Positions 6,904-16,984 are shown, counted from the stretch's first letter. The stretch is 64,000 bases of DNA from Lysinibacillus sp. KCTC 33748 (GCF_002237755.1 NZ_MWSJ01000021.1:20453-84452); one strand, 5' to 3'. The notes: generated from the letters alone by a model not told the origin. A program made the numbers and translations.

Positions 6904-8280
6904 TTAATCGCTTAGCATTGCTTTTAATGTCCGTTTTTGCCAGCCTAGCCTGAAGTATGCGTATTGTAATACAAAATGCACACAGAAGGCAGCAGGGTAA
7001 GCTAACCAAACACCATTTAGCTCGAATGTAGTGTAGTGCGATAAAACAAACGCTAATGGCACCTCGACTACCCAAATCGCGATAACTAGGAAAATTGTAG
7101 GCCATAAGACAACACCTGTAGCACGCATTGTAGCCGAAACTGTTTGTGTATGGCCAAAAATTAAATAGCTCCAAAATGCAATATATAGATAATTCTTTGC
7201 GATCAGTACCGTATTCTGTTGATCAATAAAAAAAGATAAAATAGGCTCCGCAAATAAATACATAATTAAAATAATCGTACCACCTAAAATATAGTTAATA
7301 AACACACCTAGTTGACGAATTTTTTTAATCATTTCTGTGGAGTTAGCCCCTAAAGCTTGCGCCACAAATACAGATGTCGCAATCGCGATACTCATCGCAG
7401 GCACCTGTGCATAGCTAGCCACCTGATTGACAACACCGTAAGCGGCAGTTGCATCGGAGCCGTAAACATTAACGAAACCTATTACAGCAATTTCTGCTAC
7501 AGAGATCGCAACCATACTAATGCTTGCTGGAATGGCTAACTTTAATAATGAAGCTAAAATATCCTTCTTTAATTTAAAGTGCTGTAATACCGATTTGTCT
7601 AAGCGCAAAATATGCTTTGTTCTATGCAAGTAGGCAAATAATAATAACATCGTTACTAGATTGGATAAAACAGAGGCATAAGCAGCGCCGTTTAAGCCAA
7701 ATTCAGGCAGACCAAGCCAGCCAAAAACTAATGGTGGTAGGAATGCAATATTTAAAATAACGCTTATAACTAAAAATAGAAAAGGTGTTTTAGAGTCACC
7801 TACACCACGCATAAAGGTAGTGTACACCATATACCAAAACATAATCGGTAGGGTGAAAAATAAAATTTGAGCATAACTAATACTCATATCTAAAATGTTT
7901 GCAGGTGTTTGCATAAAACGTAAAATCCATTCAATGAAAAAGCCACCAAAAATTGCGACGACAATGGATATAATCGTCGTGAAGGCTAGTGTTACCCCAA
8001 CAACTTCCTTCATCTTCTCATGATTGCCAGCCCCATATGTTTGCCCTACTAAAATCGAGCTACCAGAGCCAATTCCAATAGCAAATGCCATTAAAAAGAA
8101 GAAGAATGGGAAAAATGCTGAAATCGCTGCTAGCGCATCAACTCCTAAATTACGCCCAACTATAAACATGCCAAAGACTTGCCCTAAAGATTGCAGCACA
8201 TTCGCTAGCATTACAGGTATTAGAAAGTTAAAAAAAGCTTTCTGTAGCTTTTTATCATCATGTAAAATTTGTTGGTCCAT
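6904..8280 (-). CDS. MATE family efflux transporter (NorM/DinF-like)
   Basis: 458 residues with about twelve hydrophobic segments arranged in two homologous halves, as in Na+ or H+-coupled multidrug and toxin extrusion pumps. Family-like stretches include 'GMFIVGRNLGVDALAAIS' near residue 36, 'GSGSSILVGQ' near 71 and, in the second half, 'AIATSVFVAQALGAN'. ATG 8280 follows AAGAGGG with seven bases spacing. The substrate cannot be read from the sequence. The gene stands alone with no adjacent regulator. Confidence 0.9.
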   Translation of the reverse strand: MDQQILHDDKKLQKAFFNFLIPVMLANVLQSLGQVFGMFIVGRNLGVDALAAISAFFPFFFFLMAFAIGIGSGSSILVGQTYGAGNHEKMKEVVGVTLAFTTIISIVVAIFGGFFIEWILRFMQTPANILDMSISYAQILFFTLPIMFWYMVYTTFMRGVGDSKTPFLFLVISVILNIAFLPPLVFGWLGLPEFGLNGAAYASVLSNLVTMLLLFAYLHRTKHILRLDKSVLQHFKLKKDILASLLKLAIPASISMVAISVAEIAVIGFVNVYGSDATAAYGVVNQVASYAQVPAMSIAIATSVFVAQALGANSTEMIKKIRQLGVFINYILGGTIILIMYLFAEPILSFFIDQQNTVLIAKNYLYIAFWSYLIFGHTQTVSATMRATGVVLWPTIFLVIAIWVVEVPLAFVLSHYTTFELNGVWLAYPAAFCVHFVLQYAYFRLGWQKRTLKAMLSD

Positions 8281-8774
8281 TTTTTTGCCCTCTTAGGTTT
8301 GAATAACCCATTTCCTTTAAAATATGTGATGGCGTGCGCAGGCTTTTGCCAATTAGCCCACCATCCGTACTTAAAACTGGATTAGAGATCGACTTCCACT
8401 GTTATTGCATCCCCTATAAGCCAATAATAGGGTTTTCTTCATCATAAAAATGTTCGTAGCAATAAGCTTCCTTATACTTGCCTTAAATGTATAGTTATTT
8501 ACATCAATTTCAACCCCTTGGAAATATTTAAATTTAGTTTAGTAAATGTACCACCAGAAAAAAATGAAGTCAATAATAGTTGGGTATTTTTTCATGCTAT
8601 GACATAATGAGTCAACGAAGGTCTTTAAAGGGCTCGTTGCGGTTATAGAGTAGAGCGAATTTAGGGAATTGATTAATGTGGTAAATTATTTATATAATGG
8701 TAAAAGTAAGTAATGATTGATACTCGAATTAAAATGGGTATCCTCTAAAAAAATTAGTGAAGGAGGTCAATAGA
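8281..8774. other. Non-coding stretch of about 490 bp
   Basis: Upstream of the MATE gene and of the next rightward gene. No repeat of the mosaic family and no convincing gene. A short hairpin, CAACGA..TCGTTG, is near 8616-8641. On the minus strand, about 50 codons are open next to the MATE start, but without a start signal. Confidence 0.4.
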
Positions 8775-9152
8775 ATGATGATCCCATCTACAAATAATAA
8801 TTACATAAATACAATAAAAAAAGATGAACTAAATGGACTATCTCCAAATTTATTTTTAGATAAACATAAACAGAGTAAAGCGAAATATGAAATTAAAAAA
8901 GAAAATGGTTATATTCGTCATTATGTCACAAAATTAGATGGTGAAAGAATAATGATTAAAGAAGTCAAATTACCAAAGGGACAAGACACAGATAAAAGCG
9001 CAGGCGAGATGCCCGATGTTTTAATAGAAAACTTATTAAAACAATTTACAAAAATAGTAGATCATCAAAAATCTACTGAATTATTTAAAACAGGATTAGC
9101 TGGTCAAAAAGCCAAAGAAAAGTTAATAGTATCCTATCAAAATTCAATCTAG
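8775..9152 (+). CDS. Hypothetical protein, about 125 residues
   Basis: Hydrophilic, Lys- and Asn-rich protein with no signal peptide or membrane segment. I do not recognise a family. ATG 8775 is used because AGGAGG at 8761-8766 is eight bases upstream; the in-frame GTG at 8757 lies before that site. The central part 'RHYVTKLDGERIMIKEVKLP' looks like two beta strands and the C-terminal third looks helical. It is followed 49 bases later by the thioredoxin-like gene, perhaps as one transcript. Confidence 0.6.
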   Translation: MMIPSTNNNYINTIKKDELNGLSPNLFLDKHKQSKAKYEIKKENGYIRHYVTKLDGERIMIKEVKLPKGQDTDKSAGEMPDVLIENLLKQFTKIVDHQKSTELFKTGLAGQKAKEKLIVSYQNSI

Positions 9153-9201
9153 GTATGCTTGAAGAAAAATAATATTTAAAGGGTAATTTAGGTGATCATT
9201 T

Positions 9202-9747
9202 ATGCAATTTAAAAAGCGTTTAGGTTTATATTTCTCCGTTTTGTTAATCGTATTACTTGTTGGAATTGTTTTGAAAGATGTATTCCTAAAAGAAGAAGCA
9301 ACAGTTAACCCGTTGGTAGAAAATGGGGATGGAACGAAACAGCTTGCTTTTGATGCAAAGTTAACACGATTAGACGAATCAACAACAACGTTTAAAGAAT
9401 ACGAGGGAAAGGTCTTAATCGTTAACTTTTGGGCATCTTGGTGTGGACCTTGTCAAGAAGAGGCTTCTGAATTTAGGGAATTTTATAACAATAAATCTGA
9501 AAATGTTGAGCTGTTAGCGATTAATACAACTTCTGTTGATAGTAGTGAAAATGCTATGGAATTTCAAGAGTCATACAATTTAAATTTCCCTATATTTCTT
9601 GATTTAGATGGTACACTTCAAAAATCATTTGGAGTAGTGGCATATCCAACAACTTTTATTTTTGATTCTAAAGGTATATTAAAGAACAAGATAAAGGGAT
9701 CGATGAATCAACAACAATTAAATGATTATATTGATAAACTCTACTAA
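9202..9747 (+). CDS. Membrane-anchored thioredoxin-like protein (ResA/TlpA type)
   Basis: 181 residues with an N-terminal signal anchor (about 6-27) and an extracytoplasmic thioredoxin fold. The redox motif W-C-G-P-C is preceded by 'NFWAS', and the cis-proline segment 'VVAYPTTFIFD' is present. ResA-type proteins reduce disulfides on the outer face of the membrane, often for cytochrome c maturation. No cytochrome c or ccd gene is adjacent, so the client is unknown. ATG 9202 follows AGGTGATC. The assignment is sound at family level only. Confidence 0.88.
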   Translation: MQFKKRLGLYFSVLLIVLLVGIVLKDVFLKEEATVNPLVENGDGTKQLAFDAKLTRLDESTTTFKEYEGKVLIVNFWASWCGPCQEEASEFREFYNNKSENVELLAINTTSVDSSENAMEFQESYNLNFPIFLDLDGTLQKSFGVVAYPTTFIFDSKGILKNKIKGSMNQQQLNDYIDKLY

Positions 9748-9841
9748 TCTGTAAAAATAATCAGTTCCTTTACGGTGGGATCATTTATATGTTGGCGTCA
9801 TTTTTAAGGAAATTATTAACGCAAGTAAGAGGGGGATTATT

Positions 9842-10345
9842 ATGTATCAGACATTAAATGGTTTTTTTAAGTCTTGGGAGTTTGAAGCCGATTGTACGCA
9901 GAAGTTATTGAATAATTTAACTGATGAATCACTAAAGCAGGAAATAACGTCTGAAAATTGGACTTTAGGACGTATTGCTTGGCATACGGTCACTGCAATT
10001 CGCATTATTACTTCGAATACAGGTTTAACATTTGATGCTCCAACTAAAGATTATCCTGTTCCTACTTCAGCACAATTTATTGCAGATAGCTATTCTCAAG
10101 CTAATAATGCGTTTGTGCAAGCGGTAAAAACAAATTGGACTGATCAAACCCTTCACGAGCATATCCAATTTTTCGGTCAAGACATGCAAATTGGTATACT
10201 TTTAATGTTCTTGATTCAACATCAGAATCACCATCGTGGACAAATGACGGTTCTTATGCGACAGGCGGGGTTAGCTGTCCCTGGCATCTATGGTCCGGCT
10301 AAAGAGGAATGGGCAAATTTCGGTATGGATGCTCCGGAAATGTAA
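9842..10345 (+). CDS. DinB family protein
   Basis: 167 residues, predicted four-helix bundle of the DinB/YfiT-like group. The expected histidines are visible: 'RIAWHTVTAI' near residue 46 and 'QHQNHHRGQM' near 125, a metal-binding arrangement. Members include thiol-dependent S-transferases and proteins of unknown role; the substrate here cannot be inferred. ATG 9842 follows AGAGGGGG. It is followed after 27 bases by a phosphoesterase gene on the same strand. Confidence 0.87.
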   Translation: MYQTLNGFFKSWEFEADCTQKLLNNLTDESLKQEITSENWTLGRIAWHTVTAIRIITSNTGLTFDAPTKDYPVPTSAQFIADSYSQANNAFVQAVKTNWTDQTLHEHIQFFGQDMQIGILLMFLIQHQNHHRGQMTVLMRQAGLAVPGIYGPAKEEWANFGMDAPEM

Positions 10346-10372
10346 AATGAAATAAATGAGGATGAGGATATT

Positions 10373-11095
10373 GTGAAAATAGCCGTTATATCAGATATTC
10401 ACGGAAATAAAGATGCATTAAAAGCAGTGTTAGAAGATGTGAAAAATAGAAATATCGATTGCGTTTATAATTTAGGTGACACTCTTTATGGACCGTTATT
10501 CCCGCTAGAGACATTTGAAATGATAAAGCGTATAGATATGAAAAGTATAAGTGGGAATTGTGATCGGATATTATTGCAATCTTCATCTGAAAATCCAACC
10601 GTTCAATATGTACTAGACATGCTTACTGAGGAACATAAATGCTGGTTAACTAGCCTTCCATTTTCAATTCAGACAGATGACTTTTACTTCTGTCATGCAT
10701 CACCTGAAAATGATGAGCTGTATATGTTGAATGAAATTACGCCAGATGGTGTTACATTAAAACAAACAGAAGAAATAATGAATTTAGTAAAAGATATACC
10801 TCAACATATTATTTTTTGTGGTCACTCCCACTTACCAACGATTGTTTATTTACCTAATAAAATTATTATAAATCCAGGCAGTGTCGGTTTGCCTGCTTAT
10901 GAAGAGGTTGAACCGTTCTATTATAAGATTGAATCAGGCACACCATTTGCGAATTATACAGTTGTAGAAAAAAGGAATGGTGAATGGATAATTGAGCAGG
11001 TAAGCATCCCTTATGATACTATGGACGTTATTAAACAAAGTGAAGCCCAAAATAGATCTGATTGGGCAAGAGCATTGCAATATGGAAGAGTATAA
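10373..11095 (+). CDS. Metallophosphoesterase, YfcE/MJ0936-like
   Basis: 240 residues with the calcineurin-like metal site: 'SDIHGN' at residues 7-12, 'LGDTLYGP' near 35, 'GNCD' near 63, 'CHASP' near 110, 'GHSHLP' near 144 and 'NPGSVGLP' near 163. Such proteins hydrolyse phosphodiesters with two metal ions; the substrate is not predictable. The start is GTG 10373 behind GAGGATG. It is probably co-transcribed with the DinB gene and ends before a clear terminator. Confidence 0.9.
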   Translation: MKIAVISDIHGNKDALKAVLEDVKNRNIDCVYNLGDTLYGPLFPLETFEMIKRIDMKSISGNCDRILLQSSSENPTVQYVLDMLTEEHKCWLTSLPFSIQTDDFYFCHASPENDELYMLNEITPDGVTLKQTEEIMNLVKDIPQHIIFCGHSHLPTIVYLPNKIIINPGSVGLPAYEEVEPFYYKIESGTPFANYTVVEKRNGEWIIEQVSIPYDTMDVIKQSEAQNRSDWARALQYGRV

Positions 11096-11123
11096 GGTGG
11101 TTTTTTAGAAGTTTAAAAGAGTA

Positions 11124-11166
11124 AAAGGACTTGTTGATAAATCATAAAAACAAGTCCTTTATTTTA
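11124..11166 (+). terminator. Terminator after the phosphoesterase gene
   Basis: Stem AAAGGACTTG / CAAGTCCTTT with a T-rich tail (ATTTTAT). It also lies downstream of the convergent small membrane protein gene. Confidence 0.85.
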
Positions 11167-11171
11167 TCATC

Positions 11172-11474
11172 TTAAATATTGTCGTGAGCTTTGTCTTTTA
11201 TTGAAATTACCTTTAGTAGGTCCTTCTTCTGGATAAATAAAATAACTAAGGCTTGTACTGTCATTGCTAATACAAGCAGAATGAAGTGGGAATTGTGATA
11301 CAAAAGCATTGAAAGAAAATAGAATATTGGCGCAGACGATAAGTACGAAATATATTGATTTTTAGTTACTACATAAATAATAGTTGAAATACAAGTTGTC
11401 ACCAAAAGAAGTTCAAGTAAAATCCCGATTGAAGAACTATCTATATAATATTGTAAATCGTTAACATAGGACAT
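11172..11474 (-). CDS. Small membrane protein of unknown function
   Basis: 100 residues with three or four hydrophobic segments separated by very short loops, ending in a charged tail (K-K-D-L-L-K...K-D-K-A-H-D). ATG 11474 is preceded by GGGGGG-rich sequence. No family is recognised and no partner is evident nearby. Convergent with the phosphoesterase gene. It could be a real small membrane protein; start and hydrophobicity support it but nothing else does. Confidence 0.6.
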   Translation of the reverse strand: MSYVNDLQYYIDSSSIGILLELLLVTTCISTIIYVVTKNQYISYLSSAPIFYFLSMLLYHNSHFILLVLAMTVQALVILFIQKKDLLKVISIKDKAHDNI

Positions 11475-11530
11475 TTTAAAAAGACCCCCCTATTTTAAAT
11501 TTAACTAAATTGTAACACATTAACAAATTT

Positions 11531-11613
11531 GGTGCGTAGCGAAAGCGAAGCGGCAGCTACAAAGCGCCAAGTCGGAACGGAAATCAATCACATGTTATTG
11601 TGATGCGCAAAAA
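11531..11613 (+). repeat. Mosaic intergenic repeat: GTAGCGAAAGCGAAGCG hairpin plus one arm of the palindromic element
   Basis: GTAGCGAAAGCGAAGCGGCAGCTAC forms a short stem with GTAGC/GCTAC ends, and the same module recurs near 26735, 26770 and 44362. It is joined to GTCGGAACGGAAATCAA, the 3' arm of the long palindromic element seen intact near 49840-49960. Next comes a short hairpin, ATCACA-TGTTAT-TGTGAT. Confidence 0.75.
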
Positions 11614-11652
11614 AAGAGACCCCCCTAAACTAGGAGAGGCTCATACATGTAA

Positions 11653-12666
11653 TTATAGTTCTTCTTGGAAATAAATCTTATAAAACTTTCGATTTGTCGA
11701 TTCATCGTAGCCTACTTCAATTAGTTCATCTACTTGCTCGATATCCTGTACATTTACCTGGATTTCAATATTGGAGTCGAGTTTAATTTTACGTTTATAT
11801 TTTTTTTTAGCCTTTTCAAGTGCGCTCTCAGAAATAACAGTCTCATAAGGTTTTACCGAATTGATAATAATGTCTTTTTGTGTTGGCTCCGCATTTTCAA
11901 ACACTGTTTCAATATAATTATTTACTTGAAATTCTTCTTCATTTCTAAAATAATCAAGCGTTTTATTTAAGAGACCTAGCTTTTCAGTATTTGTAAAGCT
12001 TTCTTCTTTTAAAATATATTTTTTGCATTCTGTTAAGGCTAAATTCGTTTTATAATAATGTTCATCTGCAGCTTTAATCTTTAAAAAACGTTCTTGCCAA
12101 TAGATAATATCTTCTTTCCTTTTCGTTTTCATAAAGACAGCAGGTGCCTGTTCCGGCCCCATATCTACGATGATGGTCATATTGTTGACTTTCTTTACAT
12201 TGATGCCATCAATACCATTTATAACCATTTTGTTTTGGTCGTTTTTTACATCTAAAAACATTTCTTTTTCATCAATTTTAACGATGGAGATTATTTTTTT
12301 AGCTTCTGTAGACAGAAAACAATTGTCAAATAATCCAATAAACAATTCGCCACTTTTAATGTTAGGGTGCTGAGATACACTATGTAAGTGTTTAGCAATG
12401 TTTATTGATTGTTCAAGGAAACTATTCTCTTGCTCAAAAATTGCTCTCACATATGTGTAAACCTCATTTAACCCAATATCTGTTTCGTGAAAAAATTCAA
12501 ATTGCTGCTCCAAATCAATTTTGCTAAACGCAAGCTGTGTAAAAGCTGCCTCTAGCATAACCTCTGGTTGTGATAATGATTCTTCACCTAACACGAGTGT
12601 ATCGTCAATAAAATGTATAATATATTGTGCTAACTTACTTTCACTTACTTCTAGCATGTTTTCCAC
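11653..12666 (-). CDS. Nucleoid-associated protein NdpA/YejK-like (tentative)
   Basis: 337 residues, soluble and acidic to mixed charge. The stretch 'AKHLHSVSQHPNIKSGELFIGLF' near residues 88-110 and the following beta-rich 'IISIVKIDEKEMFLD' resemble the conserved core of the 37-kDa nucleoid-associated (NdpA) family, and the length fits. A Lys/Arg-rich patch 'EKAKKKYKRKIKLD' is near residue 284. This is recognition from memory of the family pattern and not a search. No operon partner; divergent from the germination operon. Confidence 0.55.
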   Translation of the reverse strand: MENMLEVSESKLAQYIIHFIDDTLVLGEESLSQPEVMLEAAFTQLAFSKIDLEQQFEFFHETDIGLNEVYTYVRAIFEQENSFLEQSINIAKHLHSVSQHPNIKSGELFIGLFDNCFLSTEAKKIISIVKIDEKEMFLDVKNDQNKMVINGIDGINVKKVNNMTIIVDMGPEQAPAVFMKTKRKEDIIYWQERFLKIKAADEHYYKTNLALTECKKYILKEESFTNTEKLGLLNKTLDYFRNEEEFQVNNYIETVFENAEPTQKDIIINSVKPYETVISESALEKAKKKYKRKIKLDSNIEIQVNVQDIEQVDELIEVGYDESTNRKFYKIYFQEEL

Positions 12667-12770
12667 CTTCTAAAATAGCATTGTAGATAATATACCATAT
12701 CATATATAGGACAATATTTTAATGTAATTTATTAGTAGTTTGTAATTAATAGTGTTCACCATATAAGAGA

Positions 12771-12808
12771 AATCTTTTGCACAACAATGGCAAAAGATTT
12801 TTTTGTTT
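12771..12808 (+). terminator. Terminator-like hairpin 160 bp upstream of the germination operon
   Basis: Perfect 10-bp stem AATCTTTTGC / GCAAAAGATT with a T7 tail on the plus strand. No rightward gene lies just upstream, since the nearest one is divergent. It may be an attenuator in the gerA leader or a remnant. Confidence 0.6.
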
Positions 12809-12970
12809 TTTACGCAAAAGGAATTTTCAACATAAATGCAACCTTATTCATATCTTGCGAAGAATGTTGAATGAAATAAGTTTAAAATGCCGTTGCTTAG
12901 ATAATGATGGAACTATATAAATAGTGATAGCTGTAATCCGCTTTATTATCAGCTTAAGAGGGTGTTAAAT

Positions 12971-14665
12971 ATGTGGGAAAAGATCTTAGCCTACATTCCA
13001 GAATGGAAAGTATTTATGCAAGGTTTTATTGTATTTTTCATTCCTTATATTATTTTCAAATTGTTTAATGGGATAGTATCTAAACAAGAGATGAATGACG
13101 ATGACATGGTGAAAATGACAGATCAAACTACACAAAAAAATGAGTTGGAATATCAAAAAGAGTCGTCTTCCAAAGAGTCATATGATTATTATACGGGCGA
13201 TTTCAACTTAGATGTTGAACTTGTTAGGAAAGAGATTGGTCATAACTGGGATGTGCATTTTAGGGAGTTTCACATAGGGAACACAGACATACGTGCAGCG
13301 ATTATTTTTCTTGATGGACTGTCAGATAAAGAGCTGATTGATAAACATATTTTGACATCTTTAATGGGGGATTTTTCACAAAAAGATGAGCAGGAGTCTT
13401 TATATGAAAAAGGAGACTTTTTACAGAAGTTTATTAAAAATGAAGTTCTTTCCGTGAGTGACCTCACAGAAGAGTATGATGTAAAGCAATCTGTAGGCAA
13501 AATATTAGCAGGCTCGACCGCCTTGATAATTGATGGAATGCCAAATGTATTAATGCTCGGGACAGTCAAAGAAAAATCGCGCAATATTGAAGAACCGGTT
13601 TCGGAAGCATTGGTTCGAGGCCCGAGGTTAGGCTTTACAGAAACGTTAAGTGATAATACGGCTCTTTTGAGACAGCATGGTGAAAATAGTGATTTATCAA
13701 TTATCAATTTTCAAGTAGGTAAACGTACAAAAAAAGAATTGGTTATCGCCTATGTCAAAGAGATTGCAGACCCGAACTTGGTCGAAGAGGTTAAGAAAAG
13801 AATTCAAACAATTAATATTGATGATGTTGCGGAATCGGGCTATGTAGAGCAACTAATCGAAGATAATTATCTCAGCCCTTTTACACAAGTCCAGAATACG
13901 GAACGTCCAGACCGTGTTTTTGCTGCCTTGATGGAAGGAAGAGTGGCAATTTTATTAGATGGGACACCTTTTGCATTAATCGTGCCAGTGACATTTAGTA
14001 TGTTATTGCAATCACCAGAAGACTATTATGAACGATGGTTGCCAAGTACACTCATTCGACTATTACGTTATTTAGCTGCAGCTATTACGCTTTTTGCACC
14101 ATCCATCTATATATCGTTTGTCTCGTTTCATCAGGGCTTAATTCCAACTAAGCTAGCATTGTCTATGATGGGAACGAGGGAAGGTGTTCCGTTTCCTGCA
14201 ATAATTGAGGCACTAATTATGGAAGTAGCTATTGAAATTTTACGAGAAGCTGGGCTTCGTTTGCCTAAGCCTATTGGTCCTACAATGGGAATAGTCGGAG
14301 GGCTTGTTATTGGGGAAGCTGCGGTACAAGCAGGGATTGTTAGCCCCATTATGGTAATTGTTGTTGCGTTAACAGCTATTTCTTCCTTTGCTATTCCGCA
14401 ATATAATGCGGGAATTTCGTTGCGCATGCTTCGTTTCGTAGCAATGTTTTTTGCTGCTTTATTTGGTTTATATGGGGTTATACTGTTTTTCTTACTTCTT
14501 TGCAGCCATTTGGTGAAGTTGAAGAGTTTTGGCATCCCTTTTGTTAGTCCGACGGTTCCTTATAGAGCAAGTGATTGGAAAGACTTTATGGTTCGTATGC
14601 CACTGATGATGATGAAACGTCGTCCGAAGATGTTGCATTCAAAAGATTCTAGCCGTCAAGATTAG
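12971..14665 (+). CDS. Spore germination protein, GerA family A subunit
   Basis: About 564 residues. Large cytoplasmic N-terminal domain with '[15 protein letters not shown]' and '[15 protein letters not shown]', then '[19 protein letters not shown]', then about five membrane segments beginning near residue 365, ending in a short cytoplasmic tail. This is the A subunit of a nutrient germinant receptor in the spore inner membrane. Unusually there is also an N-terminal hydrophobic segment (about residues 15-31) before the usual domain. ATG 12971 is chosen over GTG 12962 because the GAGGGTG site overlaps the latter. First gene of a gerA-gerB-gerC operon; the nutrient is unknown. Confidence 0.94.
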   Translation: MWEKILAYIPEWKVFMQGFIVFFIPYIIFKLFNGIVSKQEMNDDDMVKMTDQTTQKNELEYQKESSSKESYDYYTGDFNLDVELVRKEIGHNWDVHFREFHIGNTDIRAAIIFLDGLSDKELIDKHILTSLMGDFSQKDEQESLYEKGDFLQKFIKNEVLSVSDLTEEYDVKQSVGKILAGSTALIIDGMPNVLMLGTVKEKSRNIEEPVSEALVRGPRLGFTETLSDNTALLRQHGENSDLSIINFQVGKRTKKELVIAYVKEIADPNLVEEVKKRIQTINIDDVAESGYVEQLIEDNYLSPFTQVQNTERPDRVFAALMEGRVAILLDGTPFALIVPVTFSMLLQSPEDYYERWLPSTLIRLLRYLAAAITLFAPSIYISFVSFHQGLIPTKLALSMMGTREGVPFPAIIEALIMEVAIEILREAGLRLPKPIGPTMGIVGGLVIGEAAVQAGIVSPIMVIVVALTAISSFAIPQYNAGISLRMLRFVAMFFAALFGLYGVILFFLLLCSHLVKLKSFGIPFVSPTVPYRASDWKDFMVRMPLMMMKRRPKMLHSKDSSRQD

Positions 14666-14690
14666 TCACTAGGAAAGGAAATAAACTGGC

Positions 14691-15788
14691 ATGATGATTA
14701 ATTCACAAGACAAAATTACGGCTTCACAAGCAGTTGTTGTCCTCGTTAATTATATTTTGGCTACAGGAATACTTACCTTGCCAAGAACATCTGTTGAAAA
14801 GGTCAAATCACCGGATGTGTGGATTAGTGTTTTTTTAGGAGGGATTATTGCGATAATCGCAGCCGTGATTATCGTGAAATTAAGCCAAAAATATCCTGAT
14901 AAAACCTTCTATCAATATAGCCAAGATATTGTAGGAAAATGGGCAGGTTGGTTCTTAAGTTTACTTATTATAGTCTATTTTATTACAATTTCAGCATTTG
15001 AAGTCAGAATAATGGCTGAAGTAACCTCAATCTTTTTGCTCGAAGGTACTCCAACTTGGGCAATCATTTTGCCCTTTTTGTGGATAGGCCTTTATTTGAT
15101 TAGTAGTGGAATTAACGCGATTGCTCGACTATTTGAAATCATCTTTCCTATTACGTTTGTCCTCTTTTTATTGGTCGCTTTAATGAGCATGGGCATATTT
15201 GAAATAGATAATTTACGTCCGGTATTAGGATTGGGAGTCATGCCAGTATTAAAAGGAGTAAAGACAGCGACCCTTGCATTTTTAGGTCCTGAAATTATGC
15301 TGTTGCTTGTCGCATTAATGAAGCAGTCAGAGAAGACGAAAGCAGTAAAAGTCGTCCTTGTAGGCTTAACGATTCCTTTAATCTTTTATGTCATAACAGT
15401 TGTAATGGTAATAGGAGCTTTATCAATCGATGGAGTTGTTACGAGAACATGGCCTACATTAGAACTTATGCGAAGTTTTGAAATTCCAGGATTAATCTTT
15501 GAACGATTTGAGTCTTTTTTACTCGTGATTTGGATCATGCAAATATTCGCCACCTTTACTATTACCTATTTTGCCGCAGCTTTAGGATTAGCTCAACTCT
15601 TTAAAAAGAACATACAGCCCTTTATATTCGGGTTGTTACCGATTATTTATATTATTTCTATGACGCCTAAAAATATCAATGACCTCTTTAAGTTCGGTGA
15701 TATGATTGGGAATGCTGCATTATACTTATTTGGTGTTTTTCCAGTAATCTTACTTTTTATTTCGAAGTTGAAGGGTAGAAAAACATGA
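14691..15788 (+). CDS. Spore germination protein, GerB family permease subunit
   Basis: 365 residues with about ten hydrophobic segments, member of the amino acid/polyamine/organocation-like superfamily used as germinant-binding subunit. The N-terminus 'ITASQAVVVLVNYILATGILTLPR' is typical. It follows gerA after 25 bases, with AAAGGAAA as ribosome binding site, and its stop overlaps the gerC start in ATGA. Expression in the forespore is expected from the family; I could not pick out a convincing sigma-G promoter. Confidence 0.94.
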   Translation: MMINSQDKITASQAVVVLVNYILATGILTLPRTSVEKVKSPDVWISVFLGGIIAIIAAVIIVKLSQKYPDKTFYQYSQDIVGKWAGWFLSLLIIVYFITISAFEVRIMAEVTSIFLLEGTPTWAIILPFLWIGLYLISSGINAIARLFEIIFPITFVLFLLVALMSMGIFEIDNLRPVLGLGVMPVLKGVKTATLAFLGPEIMLLLVALMKQSEKTKAVKVVLVGLTIPLIFYVITVVMVIGALSIDGVVTRTWPTLELMRSFEIPGLIFERFESFLLVIWIMQIFATFTITYFAAALGLAQLFKKNIQPFIFGLLPIIYIISMTPKNINDLFKFGDMIGNAALYLFGVFPVILLFISKLKGRKT

Positions 15789-16984
15789 AACTAAACAATA
15801 TGAAGGGACGATTTCGTCTAGGTTTGCTGTTATCTCTTCTACTTCTTACAGGCTGCTGGAGCAGTAAAGAAATTGAAGACTTAGGTCTTATTGTAGGTAC
15901 TTCGCTAGATTTAGAAACAGATAGTAGTTCTAGGGAGGTATTGGAGGAACAAGAAGCTAATAACTCTAATAAAGAGCTCATTACAATTACCAATCAATTC
16001 GTTACCTCAGAGACAACTGGTTCTGGTGCAAAAGAAGGTAAAAAGGAACAAAAAGCTTACAAAAATGTTTCTGAAACTGGAGAGGCTGTTCTTCCCACTT
16101 TACGTAGTATGATAGAAAAAAACGACAAACGTGCTTTTGCAGAACATTCAAAGGTCATTGTCATAGGAGAGAATTTTGCCAGTACATTCAATCTAACACA
16201 AACAATGGATTTTTTTCTTAGAGAAATAGAAATGAGACCAAGTGGGCTTCTTCTCATCGCTAAAAATCGTGCAAGTAATATACTTGAATCGATCGAACCA
16301 ACTACAATTCCAGCGTTTCAACTTGTTGAGATGATGAAAGGGCATAAAAGGACGACAAAGATACTACCACCGATGACGCTTGCAAAGCTACAAGGAAAAT
16401 TAAATTCTAGAGCGAGTTTTTTGTTGCAAAGTGTAACTTCAGAAAATGGAGAAATGAAATTTGCTGGTGCAGCTGTGATAGAAGGTAAAACTAAAAAACT
16501 TCGGGGTTTTCTTACGGGAAAAGAATTAGAGGGTATTACGTGGATAACAGGAGAGGGCAAAGGTGGTTTAGTACCAAGTTATTATGAAGGGACAGATCAG
16601 CCGATTATATACGAGATACTGTCAATGAAAAGTAAAATTATACCCCATGTTGATGGAGACAATATCTCATTTAATGTAAAAATCGAATCTGAAGGGCGAA
16701 TTGCTGAGCATTGGGTTCTATCTGAGAAAACATTTGATAATAAGTTTTTGAAAAAAGCAGAAAGAGCTACTGAAAAAGAGGTAGAGCGTCTTGTGAAAAA
16801 TGTTTTAGAGAAGATACAAAAAGAGTATCAAACGGACGTATCAGGGTTTGGAACAAGACTGAGAATAGAGTATCCAAAAGTATGGAAAAAGCTAAAAAAA
16901 GATTGGGATCAAACATTTAGCGAAGTACCGATTCAGTGTGAGGTAAAAATAACGATAAAAGACTATGGGACGTCAGGGGAATAA
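15785..16984 (+). CDS. Spore germination lipoprotein, Ger(x)C family
   Basis: 399 residues. Lipobox L-T-G-C near residues 21-24 followed by 'WSSKEIEDLGLIVG', the hallmark of GerC proteins. An inserted Glu/Ser-rich segment at about residues 42-60 precedes 'ITITNQFV'. The remaining three-domain fold includes 'EHSKVIVIGENFA' and the 'EVKITIKDYG' end. It is the lipid-anchored C subunit needed for receptor function. Four-base overlap with gerB; a terminator-like hairpin follows. Confidence 0.94.
   Translation: MKLNNMKGRFRLGLLLSLLLLTGCWSSKEIEDLGLIVGTSLDLETDSSSREVLEEQEANNSNKELITITNQFVTSETTGSGAKEGKKEQKAYKNVSETGEAVLPTLRSMIEKNDKRAFAEHSKVIVIGENFASTFNLTQTMDFFLREIEMRPSGLLLIAKNRASNILESIEPTTIPAFQLVEMMKGHKRTTKILPPMTLAKLQGKLNSRASFLLQSVTSENGEMKFAGAAVIEGKTKKLRGFLTGKELEGITWITGEGKGGLVPSYYEGTDQPIIYEILSMKSKIIPHVDGDNISFNVKIESEGRIAEHWVLSEKTFDNKFLKKAERATEKEVERLVKNVLEKIQKEYQTDVSGFGTRLRIEYPKVWKKLKKDWDQTFSEVPIQCEVKITIKDYGTSGE

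Noticed and set aside
8270..8460. Minus-strand open frame upstream of the MATE gene with 'GLIGKSLRTPSHILKEMGYSNLRG'
   Set aside because: It looks protein-like, but there are in-frame stops just upstream, no start with a ribosome binding site, and no recognised family.
13270..13707. 145-codon minus-strand ORF inside gerA
   Set aside because: It is the shadow of the gerA coding frame; Ser-rich composition and no ribosome binding site.
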